From Nocardia flavorosea (GTDB lineage: Bacteria > Actinomycetota > Actinomycetes > Mycobacteriales > Mycobacteriaceae): a stretch of DNA of 64,000 nucleotides. The notes beneath the pieces are model-generated. The model was not told where the DNA came from and ran no database searches. It saw only the letters and a list, made by a program, of their open reading frames with translations. Made by a program: the position numbers and the translations under genes. The stretch is taken from contig NZ_JADLQL010000001.1 of the NCBI RefSeq assembly GCF_015477805.1, positions 1,922,001 to 1,986,000 of the forward strand. Direction: 5' to 3'. Below are positions 29,762 to 39,294 of this stretch, in pieces; within the stretch, counting starts at the first letter, position 1, and the number at the start of each line of letters is the position of its first letter.

Positions 29762-30907
29762 TCAGTCCGGCACCAGCCTCCACAGGGAGGTGATCTCCTG
29801 CCGCCGGGCTTCGTGGAGAGGGTCGGCGGTGTCGGTGGCCCGCGGGTGCCGTGGCACGGTGTCGTAGCGGCCGGCCACGCGCAGACCGGCCGCGGCGATA
29901 TGTGCGCGGAGTTCGTCGCGGGTGCGCAGACCGAGGTGTTCGGCGAGATCGGACAGGATCAGCCACCCCTCGCCGCCCGGGACGAGGTGGTCCGGGAGTC
30001 CGCGCAGGAAGCGGCGCAGCATATCGGAATCCGGGTCGTAGATGCCCAGTTCGAGCGCGGAGGTCGGCCGCGCGGGCAGCCAGGGCGGATTGCAGACGAC
30101 CAGGTCGGCGCGGCCGTCGGGCCACAGGTCGGCCTCGACGACTCGGGTCCGGTCGGCGACGCCCAGACGGTGCAGGTTCGCGCGGGCGCAGGTCACCGCA
30201 CGCGGGTTGATATCGGTGGCGACCACCCGGGCACCGCGGCGGGCGAGGACGGCGGCGAGTACTCCGGTGCCCGTGCCGAGATCGAATACCAGCGGCCGCT
30301 CGGCCCCCGCCGGCAGCGGTGCCCGGGCGACGAGGTCGATGTATTCGCCGCGAACCGGCGAGAAGACGCTGTAGTCCGGGTGAATACGGGCGCCGAGCGC
30401 GGCGATATCGACACCTCGTAGATGCCACTGGTGGGCACTGAGCACACCGAGTAGTTCCGGAAGCGATATACAGATCCGCTCGAGGCCGCCGCCGGCCGGG
30501 CCGGCGGCGGAGGTGCCGTAGGCGTGCTCGCAGGCCGGCCGCACGTCCGGTGCCCGGCGCAGGCGCAGGCGATAGCCGGGCTCCAGGACCACCAGGACCC
30601 GGCCGAGTAGTTCTGCGCGCGCGGCCCGTTCGGCCCGCCGGCTGTCGAACAGTGACGCTGTCTCCTGTCCGGCTGCGGCGACTCGCGGATTCCGCTGCCG
30701 ACGTTGCATCGCTCGGATGAGCTGGCGCGCATTGTGGAAATCACCCCGCCACAACAGCCCTGTCCCGGCCCGGGCAAGGCGGTGGGCGGCGTCGGCGGTG
30801 GTGCGGTCGTCGACGACGACAATGCGACCGGGGGCGGGGGACGCGTTCTCGGAATGCCAGCGCGCCGAGTGCGTCGATTCGTGCTCGGTCCAGCCGATGG
30901 TGGTCAA
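29762..30907 (-). CDS. HemK-like class I SAM-dependent methyltransferase
   Basis: This 381-aa protein has an N-terminal 150-residue region and then a methyltransferase core: [20 protein letters not shown] (motif I), [20 protein letters not shown] and [13 protein letters not shown], the NPPW motif of enzymes that methylate amide or amino nitrogens (release factors, nucleobases). The start is TTG 30907 with AGGAG 7 nt upstream; the frame extends to 31222 without support. It is surrounded by decayed genes, and its target is unknown. Confidence 0.75.
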   Translation of the reverse strand: MTTIGWTEHESTHSARWHSENASPAPGRIVVVDDRTTADAAHRLARAGTGLLWRGDFHNARQLIRAMQRRQRNPRVAAAGQETASLFDSRRAERAARAELLGRVLVVLEPGYRLRLRRAPDVRPACEHAYGTSAAGPAGGGLERICISLPELLGVLSAHQWHLRGVDIAALGARIHPDYSVFSPVRGEYIDLVARAPLPAGAERPLVFDLGTGTGVLAAVLARRGARVVATDINPRAVTCARANLHRLGVADRTRVVEADLWPDGRADLVVCNPPWLPARPTSALELGIYDPDSDMLRRFLRGLPDHLVPGGEGWLILSDLAEHLGLRTRDELRAHIAAAGLRVAGRYDTVPRHPRATDTADPLHEARRQEITSLWRLVPD

Positions 30908-31215
30908 GTCGTACTCCTGGGGGAACGAAGGTGCCTCGGGACGGCATCGCTTCGATGCAGGAGTACGGCAGGGACTACCCGGAGGCAGACGTGCGAACCG
31001 GGCAGCACACACCCCGCAGCGAAGCGCGGGGGCGGCGATCGCCCAGCACCATACCCATGCCCACCGTCTGTTCCCTCCGTCGTGTACGCCTATCTTCGCA
31101 TGCACTTCGGTTCCCGGCGCGACCGCGTGCGAGGAACCAGCACGAGAGTGGGCTCGAACCGCCGTCCGCAGGCATTCTCTGCCCGGCATCACGGCCGGTT
31201 TCGGCCGGCATGTGA

Positions 31216-31497
31216 CGCGCACTGCGCCGCGACCGCGGAATCACCGTCGCCGACCTGGCGAGGAAGACCGGGATCGCCGAGAACATCCTGTCGCGGCCGG
31301 CGACCGGGCAGCGCCGGGCCACCTTGGAACTGCTACCGCCGGCGCGCACCTATGGCGTTCCGCTCGACGATCTCGTGGACGCCCCGCGCACCGGCGAACC
31401 CCGGATCCATCCGACCGATCCAGCGGCCCGGCACGGTGTACATCCCGCTGAACCGCCGGCAGCAATTCCCGCCTGCCTGCAGATCCCGGAGGTACAC
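31216..31497 (+). pseudogene. Degenerate XRE-cupin regulator (frameshifted, no start)
   Basis: In frame 1 from 31216 the translation RALRRDRGITVADLARKTGI and LSRPATGQRRATLELLPPAR, then VPLDDLVDAPRTGEPRIHP, matches the HTH part of XRE-cupin regulators. A TGA at 31213 removes the 5' end. Around 31405 the homology jumps to another frame (RPGTVYIPLNRRQQFPPA), the link to the cupin domain, then fades. It is a dead gene. Confidence 0.55.
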
Positions 31498-31499
31498 GC

Positions 31500-32171
31500 T
31501 CAACCGGCGCGTTCGGCAAGCGCTTCCAGCGCCGCCCGGGCCGCGCGGTCGGCGATATATGCCGAGTCGGTGCGGTCCGGTGGGTTACCGCCCGAGTCGA
31601 CTCGGTAACCGGCTGCGACGAGATAGCTGTCGTGCACCGCGAACGTCACCGAGGTTCGGGTACCGAGGATTTCGTTACCGGCGGTCACCGTGAACGCTCG
31701 AGCCGGCGCATACGGCGAGCCGGTGCCGGTTATCGGGGATCGGCGGAAGAATTCCCAGGCGATCGAATCGTGGTCGAGCGGGCACTGCCCGTCGAACAAC
31801 GACCGGAGTGCATCGAACGCCCGCACCGTACGAGCCGGGGATTCATAGGCGTAGGCATCGACACCCACGGTGCCCGCGGGGCCGGTGACGCCCATTGCGG
31901 CGAACCCGGTGACCGGGTATTCGCGGCCGCGGTGCGCGGCGGGGTGCGAGTACTGGTCTTCGACCGTGGCCGGCGCGCACGCCGACGGATACAGCACGCG
32001 CCCGGCGGCTGTTTCGTGGAACTCGTCGGTATTGCGCAGGAAACCCGCATATCCCAGAAGGGAATCCGGCATCTGCCCGGGCGTGATGGTGTCCGCTCGG
32101 GCGGCCACGGCCGGCGTCAGGAAAGCCGCGGCGGTCGCGATGAACACAACGATATATCGCCGGAATTTCAT
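31500..32171 (-). CDS. Secreted protein of unknown function
   Basis: This 223-aa protein has a clear signal peptide (MKFRRYIVVFIATAAAFLTP, cleavage after AARA). The mature part has two cysteines (PSACAPATV and FDGQCPLDHD) likely to pair, and alternates strands and helices without a family I can name; FDALRSLFDGQCP and a late VTFAVHDSYLVAAGYRVD recall the fold of mycobacterial secreted sensor-like domains (PknH extracellular type), which is only a weak resemblance. GGAGGT before the ATG supports the start. Confidence 0.65.
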   Translation of the reverse strand: MKFRRYIVVFIATAAAFLTPAVAARADTITPGQMPDSLLGYAGFLRNTDEFHETAAGRVLYPSACAPATVEDQYSHPAAHRGREYPVTGFAAMGVTGPAGTVGVDAYAYESPARTVRAFDALRSLFDGQCPLDHDSIAWEFFRRSPITGTGSPYAPARAFTVTAGNEILGTRTSVTFAVHDSYLVAAGYRVDSGGNPPDRTDSAYIADRAARAALEALAERAG

Positions 32172-32306
32172 ATCCGCACCTCCGAGTTCCGGGCAGCGCG
32201 GCCGCGGTACACCGCCGGCCGGCACAGCCGCGACGCCATAGCCGGGCACGACCGCCGCCGGGCCGATACACCCGATACCGATCCATCGGGTGCGGGCGAA
32301 ACCACG

Positions 32307-33179
32307 TTAACCACGCTGGGGCCCGGCCACTGTGGCATCGGGGCGCAGGGCGATATCGAGGAAGCGGCGGAGCGTACGAGACGGCGGCGGTATGCGGCGG
32401 CAGCCCAGATACAGCGGCGAATCGGGGATATCCGGCAGCTCCCGGTAGACCACGCCCGGGTGGGGTGCGCGATGGACCGCGATCGCCGGGACGGCACCGA
32501 TCCCGCGGCCCGCACTCACCAGTTCGAGCCATTCGTCGAAGTTGCGGCAGGTGACGATTTCCCGCGCGGGGTGCGGCTCGGGCCAGTTGTCCGGCATGGT
32601 CGTGCCCGACCGTGGATTGACGACCAGCGGCTGGTCGGCGAGCTCGCACCAGCGGAGGCCGGCGCGGTCGGCAAGCGGTGAATCCGCGGCCATCGCCAGC
32701 ACGCGCCGCTCGGTGCCGATGCGGTGCCAGGTGAGCGTGTCGTTCCCGTTGCGAGTGTTGCGGACCAGCGCGAAATCGAGGCGACCGCGTGCGAGATCAC
32801 CGACCGGGTCGTCGGTGCGGTGGATGGCTAGACGACCGCCGAGACCGTCCCAGGCGGCGCGCACCCGGCCGAACCATTCCGAGGGCAGCAGCCAGGCGAA
32901 GCCGAGGCGTACTTCGGCGCGACCGCGCATATCGGTTTCGAGTTCGCCCAGCTCGGTGAGGATCTGCCGGGCCCGGGCGTGGAACTCGCGGCCGTCGCCG
33001 GTCAGTTCCAGCCGGCGGGCGGCACGGTCGACGAGGGCGATACCGAGGATTCGTTCGAGGTCCTGCACGGTGCGGGTGAGCGAGGGCTGAGTGAGGTGCA
33101 GCCGCGCGGCGGCGCCGGTGTAGGTGCCTTCTTCACAGAGGGCGACGAATGCGGCGAGGTGCCGCACCTGCAGATCCAT
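32307..33179 (-). CDS. LysR-family transcriptional regulator
   Basis: This 290-aa regulator has the LysR winged HTH MDLQVRHLAAFVALCEEGTY followed by AAARLHLTQPSLTRTVQDLE and a periplasmic-binding-like effector domain (VRLGFAWLLPSEW, DFALVRN, LVVNPRSG). MDLQVRH is chosen because LysR proteins start this way, 11 codons after the open frame begins. It is divergent from the MFS gene, 70 bases apart, and probably controls it. Confidence 0.9.
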   Translation of the reverse strand: MDLQVRHLAAFVALCEEGTYTGAAARLHLTQPSLTRTVQDLERILGIALVDRAARRLELTGDGREFHARARQILTELGELETDMRGRAEVRLGFAWLLPSEWFGRVRAAWDGLGGRLAIHRTDDPVGDLARGRLDFALVRNTRNGNDTLTWHRIGTERRVLAMAADSPLADRAGLRWCELADQPLVVNPRSGTTMPDNWPEPHPAREIVTCRNFDEWLELVSAGRGIGAVPAIAVHRAPHPGVVYRELPDIPDSPLYLGCRRIPPPSRTLRRFLDIALRPDATVAGPQRG

Positions 33180-33249
33180 ACGTTCAGCGTATACCTCATG
33201 ATCAACCGTCATTTCCCGCCGCTATCGCAGGCTCGTAGCGTGGTGGGAC

Positions 33250-34485
33250 GTGAACGAGGTACGGGTGGCCGCTCCGCTGCTGCGGGGCAAGACAGTGGGT
33301 GTGGCAGCGGCGGCAGGGCTCGCGGCCGCGATGGGGGTGGGCCGGTTCGTCTTCACCCCCCTCCTGCCGATCATGACCGCGTCGGCGGAAATCAGCGCCG
33401 GTGACGGGGCATTGATCGCGACGGGTAACTACGCCGGCTACCTGGTGGGTGCGCTGCTGCTGACCCGCCGCCCCGGCCTCGCCACCCGCTCGCTGTTCCT
33501 GGCTTGGTCACTGCTGCTGGTCGCAAGCGAGGCCGCGATGGCCACGACAACTGCGGTCTGGATCCAGATCGCACTGCGTTTCCTCGCCGGCGCCGCCAGT
33601 GCCGCGATCTTCATCGCCTGCGCGACCACCGTCGCGCAACACCGGGCCGAGGGCGCGTCCCCTGGTGTCGCCTTCGCCGGGGTCGGCGCGGGTATCGCCG
33701 GCACCGGAATCTATACGTTGCTCGCGGCACCGCACCTGTCCTGGCAGGGTTTGTGGATCGGCTCGGCCGTGCTCACGGCGGCCCTGCTGGTCCCCGCAGT
33801 GCTGCTGGATATCCGACCGGAAACTCGCGCTGCCGATACTGCCGGTACCGGCGGCAGTCCGGCGGCACGGCGGTCATCGCGGCTCCTCCTGGGCTCCTAC
33901 TTCGCGGAGGGTGTCGGCTACATCATCGTGGGCACCTTTCTCGTCGCCGCGGTATCCGGCACCGGCAGTGCGTCGGCGGGCGCACTGGTCTGGATGATCG
34001 TCGGCCTCGCCGCGGCGGTGAGCACAGTCGCGTGGCACGCCGTGGCCGGGCGGATCGGCACCGGCCCGGCCCTGGTGACCGCCCTGCTCGTGCAGGCCGC
34101 CGGGACCGCGGCCGCCGCCGTCTCCGACAGTGTCGCCATCGCCGTGGTCGCGGCCGTGGCGTTCGGCGGCACCTTCATGGCCGTGGTAGTCCTGACTCTG
34201 GATGCCGCCCGCCGACTCGGTATCGCCCACGCGGCCGCCATGCTGACCGCCGCCTATGCGACCGGCCAGGTCATCGGCCCGCTACTGGTCGTCCCCCTCG
34301 TCGACACCTCCTACACGTCGGCGTTCGCCCTCGCCGCACCGATCATCGCCCTGTCGGCGGTGCTGGCCCGTGCGGCGCATCCGGGACCGCGGGTCGGGCC
34401 GACCCCCGCCGCACCTCGGCTCGTGCGGCCGGCACACCGTTGTCCAGGCCGTACGGCCGGGCGGCGGTCAGAATGTGGTCCGTGA
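33250..34485 (+). CDS. YbfB/YjiJ-type MFS transporter
   Basis: This 411-aa protein has 12 hydrophobic segments. AAAGLAAAMGVGRFVFTPLLPIM in helix 1 is the GVGRFAYTPLLP-like signature of the YbfB/YjiJ MFS subfamily, and helices 4-5 carry FLAGAASAAIFIACATTVAQ. The C-terminal 45 residues after helix 12 are Pro/Arg-rich. The start is GTG 33250. The substrate is unknown; divergence from a LysR regulator suggests inducible export. Confidence 0.88.
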   Translation: MNEVRVAAPLLRGKTVGVAAAAGLAAAMGVGRFVFTPLLPIMTASAEISAGDGALIATGNYAGYLVGALLLTRRPGLATRSLFLAWSLLLVASEAAMATTTAVWIQIALRFLAGAASAAIFIACATTVAQHRAEGASPGVAFAGVGAGIAGTGIYTLLAAPHLSWQGLWIGSAVLTAALLVPAVLLDIRPETRAADTAGTGGSPAARRSSRLLLGSYFAEGVGYIIVGTFLVAAVSGTGSASAGALVWMIVGLAAAVSTVAWHAVAGRIGTGPALVTALLVQAAGTAAAAVSDSVAIAVVAAVAFGGTFMAVVVLTLDAARRLGIAHAAAMLTAAYATGQVIGPLLVVPLVDTSYTSAFALAAPIIALSAVLARAAHPGPRVGPTPAAPRLVRPAHRCPGRTAGRRSECGP

Positions 34486-34534
34486 TTGCGGCCGTGGCCG
34501 TCGGCGAGCCGGGTACCGCTGCGCACAGGTTTGG

Positions 34535-34753
34535 TCAGCTGCCGGTTTCGCGTTCGTCCCGGTCTTGCGCGTCTTCGCCGGAATCTCCTTGCATCGCCAG
34601 GCCGAACGAAACTCCGGTGGCGACCCCGATCGCCACACCGATCGCAAGGTTGCCCAGCGCAAACCCAACGGCCACGCCGATCGCAAACCCGATCGCCAGC
34701 CCGGCACCCATACCACCGTTCAGCAAACCGTTTCGTTTCGCAGGACCGACCAT
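34535..34753 (-). CDS. Small glycine-zipper membrane protein (second copy of design)
   Basis: This 72-aa protein has a basic start (MVGPAKRNGLLNGG), two hydrophobic spans (MGAGLAIGFAIGVAVGFAL, then LAIGVAIGVATGVSFGLAM) and an acidic tail (GDSGEDAQDRDERETGS). The GxxxGxxxG spacing and the charged tail match the protein at 21642-21863, so the two look paralogous. The function is unknown. Confidence 0.6.
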   Translation of the reverse strand: MVGPAKRNGLLNGGMGAGLAIGFAIGVAVGFALGNLAIGVAIGVATGVSFGLAMQGDSGEDAQDRDERETGS

Positions 34754-34873
34754 GGCCCGATGCTACGTGCCGGGTTCGCGGTGACGACGCGCCGGACCGG
34801 CGCCTCACCGGTGCGGGCGCTGCCGGTCGCATCCGGCACCGGGTCCGAGCGTCGGCACCGAGGACTGGGCTGC

Positions 34874-35824
34874 TCACCGATCGGCGGCGAACCGCCGACG
34901 GTAGGCGGTGGGGGTGGTACCGAATGCGGCGGTGAAGTTCTGCCGGAAGGTGATCGCACTACCGAAACCGCATGCCGCAGCCAGGCTTTCGATGCCCCAA
35001 TCGGTGGTTTCCAGCAGCGCCCGCGCTTCGTCGAGCCGGCGTTCGAGAATCCAGCGGGCCGGTGTCGTGCCGGTGGTCTGCTGGAAATGCCGGACGAAGC
35101 TGCGCCGGCTCATGCACGCCTGTTCGGCCAGCAAGTCGACGGTGAGCGGCTGGTCCAGCCTGGCCAGGGCCCAGTCCAGTACGTCCCCCAGCGCGTTCCC
35201 GGTGGCGGGCCGGGCCAGGGGACGTTCGATGTACTGCGCCTGGCCGCCCTCCCGATGCGGTGCGACCACCAGCGACCGCGCCACCCGGGTGGCGGCGGCG
35301 GCGCCGAGGTGCGTGCGGACCAGGTGCAGGCAGGCGTCGAGCGCCGCGGCGGTCCCCGCCGAGGTGAGGACGTCGCCGTGATCGATGTAGAGCACCGAGG
35401 TATCCACCCGGACTCCGGGGCGTCGCTCGGCCAGCAGCGACATCGCCGTCCAATGGGTGACGGCCGCGCGCCCGTCGAGCAGGCCCGCGTCGGCGAGCGG
35501 GAACGCGCCCAGGCACAGGCCGGCGATCGTCGCACCGCGCCCGTGCGCCGCGGCGAGCTGTTCGCGCAGTTCGGGACCGGTCGGCGCGATCGGTAGCGTC
35601 CAGGAGGGAACGATCACGATATCGGCGTCCTCGACGATCTCCGGACCGGAGATATCGCCGATCGGGTACCCCTCGGCCGTCCGGATCGATCCACCGTCCG
35701 ACGACCAGAGCCGGGTCTCCCAATCGGTCGCGAGCCCGAGACGGCTCACCTCGCCGAACACCATCAGCGGTACGGACAGATGGAACATGGTGATCTCGTC
35801 GAAGGTGAAGATGGCGATTCGCAT
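34874..35824 (-). CDS. GlxA-family transcriptional regulator (DJ-1/PfpI + AraC HTH)
   Basis: This 316-aa protein has an N-terminal DJ-1/PfpI amidotransferase-like domain (MRIAIFTFDEITMFHLSVPL; elbow region IAGLCLGAFPLADAGLLDG with Cys at about residue 101) and two AraC HTH motifs at the C-terminus (LAEQACMSRRSFVRHFQQTT and LAAACGFGSAITFRQNFTAA). AGGGAG precedes ATG 35824. It is divergent from the isochorismatase-like gene and likely controls it. Confidence 0.9.
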   Translation of the reverse strand: MRIAIFTFDEITMFHLSVPLMVFGEVSRLGLATDWETRLWSSDGGSIRTAEGYPIGDISGPEIVEDADIVIVPSWTLPIAPTGPELREQLAAAHGRGATIAGLCLGAFPLADAGLLDGRAAVTHWTAMSLLAERRPGVRVDTSVLYIDHGDVLTSAGTAAALDACLHLVRTHLGAAAATRVARSLVVAPHREGGQAQYIERPLARPATGNALGDVLDWALARLDQPLTVDLLAEQACMSRRSFVRHFQQTTGTTPARWILERRLDEARALLETTDWGIESLAAACGFGSAITFRQNFTAAFGTTPTAYRRRFAADR

Positions 35825-35959
35825 ACGGGCTCCCTTTGTGGCCTGATCTCATCGAAAGTATGCATTCGTGCCACTCACGGTGGTCGCGCCGGGCGGCGAA
35901 CAATCGAAGAGGACGCCCTCCCGGCGTTCGATCCCGACCTTCCGAGGAGCAGATTCCCC

Positions 35960-36607
35960 ATGCCGACCGCCCGCCGCGCCCTCATCGTCGTCGATGTCCA
36001 GCAGGAATACTTCACAGGCCCCCTGGAGGTCCAGTTCCCGCCGCGCACCGAATCACTCGCCAATATCGTCCGCGCGATGGATACCGCCCGCGCCCACGGT
36101 ATTCCGGTGGTCGTCGTTCAACACCGCAGTCCCAGCGGCGCACCGGCTTTCGTGGAGGGCACCCCGGGCTGGGCACTGCACCCCGCCATCGAGGAACGCA
36201 CCGCCGCCGCGAGCAAACATCTGCACAAGCAGTACAGCAGCGTCTTCGCCGGCACCGACCTCGCGGAGTGGCTGCGCGCCCACCATATCGACACCGTCAC
36301 GATCGTCGGTTACATGACCAACAACTGCGATCTCGGCACCGCGGTGGAAGCGGAGGGTCACGGCTTCACCGCGGAGATCCTGTCGGACGCCACCGGCGCC
36401 ATCCACCTCGCCAACGAGGCCGGGCAGGTTTCGGCGGAAGTTCTGCACACGACGCTGATGGTGCTGCTGCAATCGAACTACGCGGCCGTCGCCACAACGG
36501 CCGAATGGATCGAAACCTTGCCCTCCGGCACACCTTTGCCCAAGAGCAACCTGGTCGCTTCGGCGATAGCAGGCTGCTCGGCCGCCGCACCCGTCCCCAG
36601 CTCCTGA
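35960..36607 (+). CDS. Isochorismatase-like cysteine hydrolase
   Basis: This 215-aa protein of the isochorismatase fold has the expected Asp-Lys-Cys triad: ALIVVDVQQEYF (Asp), SKHLHKQYSSVF (Lys in the region about 85-90) and VGYMTNNCDLGT (Cys). GAGGAG precedes ATG 35960 and the open frame upstream of it is not protein-like. Amidases such as nicotinamidases belong to this fold. It is divergent from a GlxA-type regulator, which often accompanies such genes. Confidence 0.85.
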   Translation: MPTARRALIVVDVQQEYFTGPLEVQFPPRTESLANIVRAMDTARAHGIPVVVVQHRSPSGAPAFVEGTPGWALHPAIEERTAAASKHLHKQYSSVFAGTDLAEWLRAHHIDTVTIVGYMTNNCDLGTAVEAEGHGFTAEILSDATGAIHLANEAGQVSAEVLHTTLMVLLQSNYAAVATTAEWIETLPSGTPLPKSNLVASAIAGCSAAAPVPSS

Positions 36608-36641
36608 CGACCGGCCCCTGCCTGCGACAGTCGCTGAACGC

Positions 36642-36687
36642 CTCGGGCTCCTCCAGAACCGTAAGCGGGACTTCGGAGGAGCCCGAG
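36642..36687. terminator. Bidirectional hairpin terminator
   Basis: CTCGGGCTCCTCC pairs perfectly with GGAGGAGCCCGAG across a 20-nt loop, between the convergent isochorismatase-like and oxidoreductase genes. Confidence 0.65.
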
Positions 36688-36707
36688 AACTCAGGACCGG
36701 ATCGTAT

Positions 36708-37601
36708 TCAGATGACTACAACCCGACGCCCACGCGTGTGACCGGCTCGACTGTCGATATGGGCGGCCGCGGCATCGGCGAGCGAGTAGGACTTCGCGAT
36801 CGGAATGTGCAGCTTTCCCTGGGAGATCAGGCTCGCGGCCTCGGCCAGCGCATCGAACAGATTCCCGGCCACACCGGAGAATCGCACGCCGAAGTCCGCG
36901 GCACCGAATTCGGCGATGGAGATCACCTTCTGCGGATCCCCGGTCAGCTCGACGAGATCGGGGAGCACACCCGAGCCGGCCAGATCGAGAGCGGCGTCCA
37001 CGGGGCCGTGCTGTCGCACCCGTTCGACCCAGCCCGTGTCGTACGTGGTGGCGACGGCACCCAGGCTGCGCAGGTAATCCTGGTTCGCGGCCCCGGCTGT
37101 GCCGATCACCCTGATGCCGCGGTCGCGGGCAATCTGCAGGACCGCCGACCCGACTCCCCCGGATGCGCCGCTGACCAGCAGCGTCTGCCCCGGCTGCACA
37201 CCGGACTCCCGAAGAATACGCAGTGCGGTCTCCACAACCGAGGGGTAGCCGGCCGCCTCTTCGAAGGACAGCCCCTCGGGCATCCGGGCCCACGCCGACA
37301 GCACGGCGAATTCGGCATACGTGTCGACGCCTTCGCCGAACACATGGTCACCGACTTCGACCCCTTCGACACCGGGCCCGACCTCGTCCACGACCCCAGC
37401 GGCGTCCAACCCGACCCCCGCAGGCAGCTCAGCCGGACGGGTCTGCCGGAACTGGCCTTCCCGTATCCGCCAGTCGATGGGATTCACGCCCGCTGCCCGC
37501 ACGGCGATGCGGATCCGGCCGGGGCCCGCGTGAGGTTCTTCGGCATCGACGAGTTGCAGGACATCCGGGCCGCCGAATTCGGCGAAGGTCACCTTCTTCA
37601 T
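36708..37601 (-). CDS. NADP-dependent quinone-oxidoreductase-like MDR protein
   Basis: This 297-aa protein is a zinc-independent medium-chain dehydrogenase/reductase: the GroES-like part IRIAVRAAGVNPIDWRIREG, then the Rossmann part VQPGQTLLVSGASGGVGSAV with AVLQIARDRGIRVIGTAG. Quinone oxidoreductase or enal-reductase activity with NADPH is expected. It is divergent from the TetR gene, with TetR-type half sites between them. Confidence 0.88.
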   Translation of the reverse strand: MKKVTFAEFGGPDVLQLVDAEEPHAGPGRIRIAVRAAGVNPIDWRIREGQFRQTRPAELPAGVGLDAAGVVDEVGPGVEGVEVGDHVFGEGVDTYAEFAVLSAWARMPEGLSFEEAAGYPSVVETALRILRESGVQPGQTLLVSGASGGVGSAVLQIARDRGIRVIGTAGAANQDYLRSLGAVATTYDTGWVERVRQHGPVDAALDLAGSGVLPDLVELTGDPQKVISIAEFGAADFGVRFSGVAGNLFDALAEAASLISQGKLHIPIAKSYSLADAAAAHIDSRAGHTRGRRVVVI

Positions 37602-37613
37602 ATCGCCGACACT

Positions 37614-37632
37614 AACACTAACGGTTAGCGTT
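37614..37632. promoter_or_regulatory. TetR-type operator
   Basis: AACACTAAC and GTTAGCGTT form a 9-bp inverted repeat with one mismatch around G, 12 nt from the oxidoreductase ATG. The half site AGTGTTAGCG recurs at 37661-37670 directly before the TetR ATG, so both genes are probably repressed. Confidence 0.65.
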
Positions 37633-37671
37633 TTGAAACTGTTGCACTTTTGGCCTTGATAGTGTTAGCGG

Positions 37672-38313
37672 ATGACCGAGCCGCCCGGACGTCGCGAACG
37701 CAAGAAGGCCGCGACCCGCCAGAAAATCGCCGATACCGCCCTGCGGCTCTTCCTGGAACGCGGGTACGACGAGGTGGGAATCCGCGATATCGCCGCCGAG
37801 GCCGACGTCGCCGTCACCACGCTGTTCTCCCACTTCGCCTCGAAAGAAGCCCTGGTGTTCGACCAGGATCGGGACTTCGAACAACGCCTCACCCGAGCGG
37901 TCGCCACCCGCGCACCCCACGACCCACTCATCCCGGCGTTACGCACCGAAATCCACGCGCTGGTACGACATTGCACAGCCGAGGGCGCCGCCCCGATCTG
38001 GCGCATGATCGACGAATCCCCGGCCCTCCGGAAATACGAGGACTCCATGCGGCTACGCCATGCGGAATCGCTGGCCACGGCCATCGCCGCCGACCCGGAG
38101 CTGGCCCAAACCTCTACGGCCGCCCGAACAATCGCCAGATTCGTGATCGACGCCTACTCACTTGCACGCGAAGCACCCGACCCCGGCGCCGCCGTGGACG
38201 AAATATTCCGCATGATCGAGGCAGCCTGGGAAGTAACCCGCCCCTCTCCACAGTCACCCGATGGTCGCGGGTCCGGTAATGGAAACGATCGGGCTGTTCA
38301 TCGGACCGAGTGA
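37672..38313 (+). CDS. TetR-family transcriptional repressor
   Basis: This 213-aa protein has the TetR HTH RQKIADTALRLFLERGYDEV followed by GIRDIAAEADVAVTTLFSHF, and the AcrR-like start RRERKKAATRQ. The helical ligand domain is not assignable. No ribosome site is seen before ATG 37672, so a leaderless message is possible. The operator half site adjoins the start, implying autorepression together with the divergent oxidoreductase. Confidence 0.88.
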   Translation: MTEPPGRRERKKAATRQKIADTALRLFLERGYDEVGIRDIAAEADVAVTTLFSHFASKEALVFDQDRDFEQRLTRAVATRAPHDPLIPALRTEIHALVRHCTAEGAAPIWRMIDESPALRKYEDSMRLRHAESLATAIAADPELAQTSTAARTIARFVIDAYSLAREAPDPGAAVDEIFRMIEAAWEVTRPSPQSPDGRGSGNGNDRAVHRTE

Positions 38314-38449
38314 GCCGGCGTGGCAGTTCCATCAGCACGAAGCCTCGAGCAGTGGAGTGACACTGCGCGACGAGACCGGAACCCGCTCGACGAGGAAAAC
38401 CTCTCCGGCACCGCGAGGTACTTCTCGAGAACACAGGTGTGGGCCGGTT

Positions 38450-39175
38450 CTATCGAGACCCGGGCCTCGTCAACTCGAGGGAGGCCGCAACACCGTGCTC
38501 GTCGAATCCGATCGTCCCGGCGAGGACCGGTGAGTCGACGATCAGCTGACTTTCGTCGGCCGAGAACACCGGATTCAGACCGCGTAGCGCGAGGTAGCTG
38601 TTCAGCGCGCGGCGCTGGTCGTACAACGCCAGGCCGGACAGCCCCTCGGTCAGTGTCCGCATGATCCGCGCCCCCTCGGCCGGTGGTAGCCGGAAATCAG
38701 GATGGTCCACGAGAAATGCCGCGCGGGTCCCGTCGTCGCCGGCGGGCCCCTGATAGCCGGTCCAGTGGGCGGTGACAGCCTTGGCCGCTTCGGTCAGCAC
38801 AGCCGCGACCTGGTACGGCTCCGGCTGGTCGAAAGGGAGGGTGTCGAAGGGCAGTTCCGGGACAGACAGTTCGCTGATCTCGTGCTCGACTCCGAACTTG
38901 CGGACGGATGCCGCGAGCGCGGCCACCGATTCCGGGAACCCGGACCGGTTGGCCCACGACCACAGCCAGGAACTCGGGCCGGGTGCCGCGGTCCCGAGAA
39001 AATGGAAGTCGGTGCATTCGACGCTGCCGCGCTCGGTGTCGAACGTGAACGACCTGGTCTGCAGGTTCACCTGCCACGAATGCTCGCCCAGCACGTCGGC
39101 CAGGTGCAACTGGTGTTCGAGGGAGAGGAAGGCGGCGTCGTCCAGCAGGTTCACGAAGGCAGGTGTCGGGCGCAC
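38450..39175 (-). CDS. DUF6882-like protein
   Basis: This 241-aa protein has FLGTAAPGPSSWLWSWANRS, the W-x-W-x-W-A-N pattern I associate with DUF6882, and ELSVPELPFDTL. No signal peptide or catalytic motif is seen. The start is a GTG with GAG upstream. It is divergent from the thiocyanate-hydrolase-like operon, but a link to it is not demonstrated. Confidence 0.6.
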   Translation of the reverse strand: MRPTPAFVNLLDDAAFLSLEHQLHLADVLGEHSWQVNLQTRSFTFDTERGSVECTDFHFLGTAAPGPSSWLWSWANRSGFPESVAALAASVRKFGVEHEISELSVPELPFDTLPFDQPEPYQVAAVLTEAAKAVTAHWTGYQGPAGDDGTRAAFLVDHPDFRLPPAEGARIMRTLTEGLSGLALYDQRRALNSYLALRGLNPVFSADESQLIVDSPVLAGTIGFDEHGVAASLELTRPGSR

Positions 39176-39294
39176 CTCGGGAAGCCTAGCCGGGTCGGAA
39201 CCGAGTCACAGATTTGACGATATCGAAACCCGGAAACCCGGCCTGCTCCCATTAAGGTTGGGAGCGGCCTACCCATTTCAGGGAGATGGTTGAC

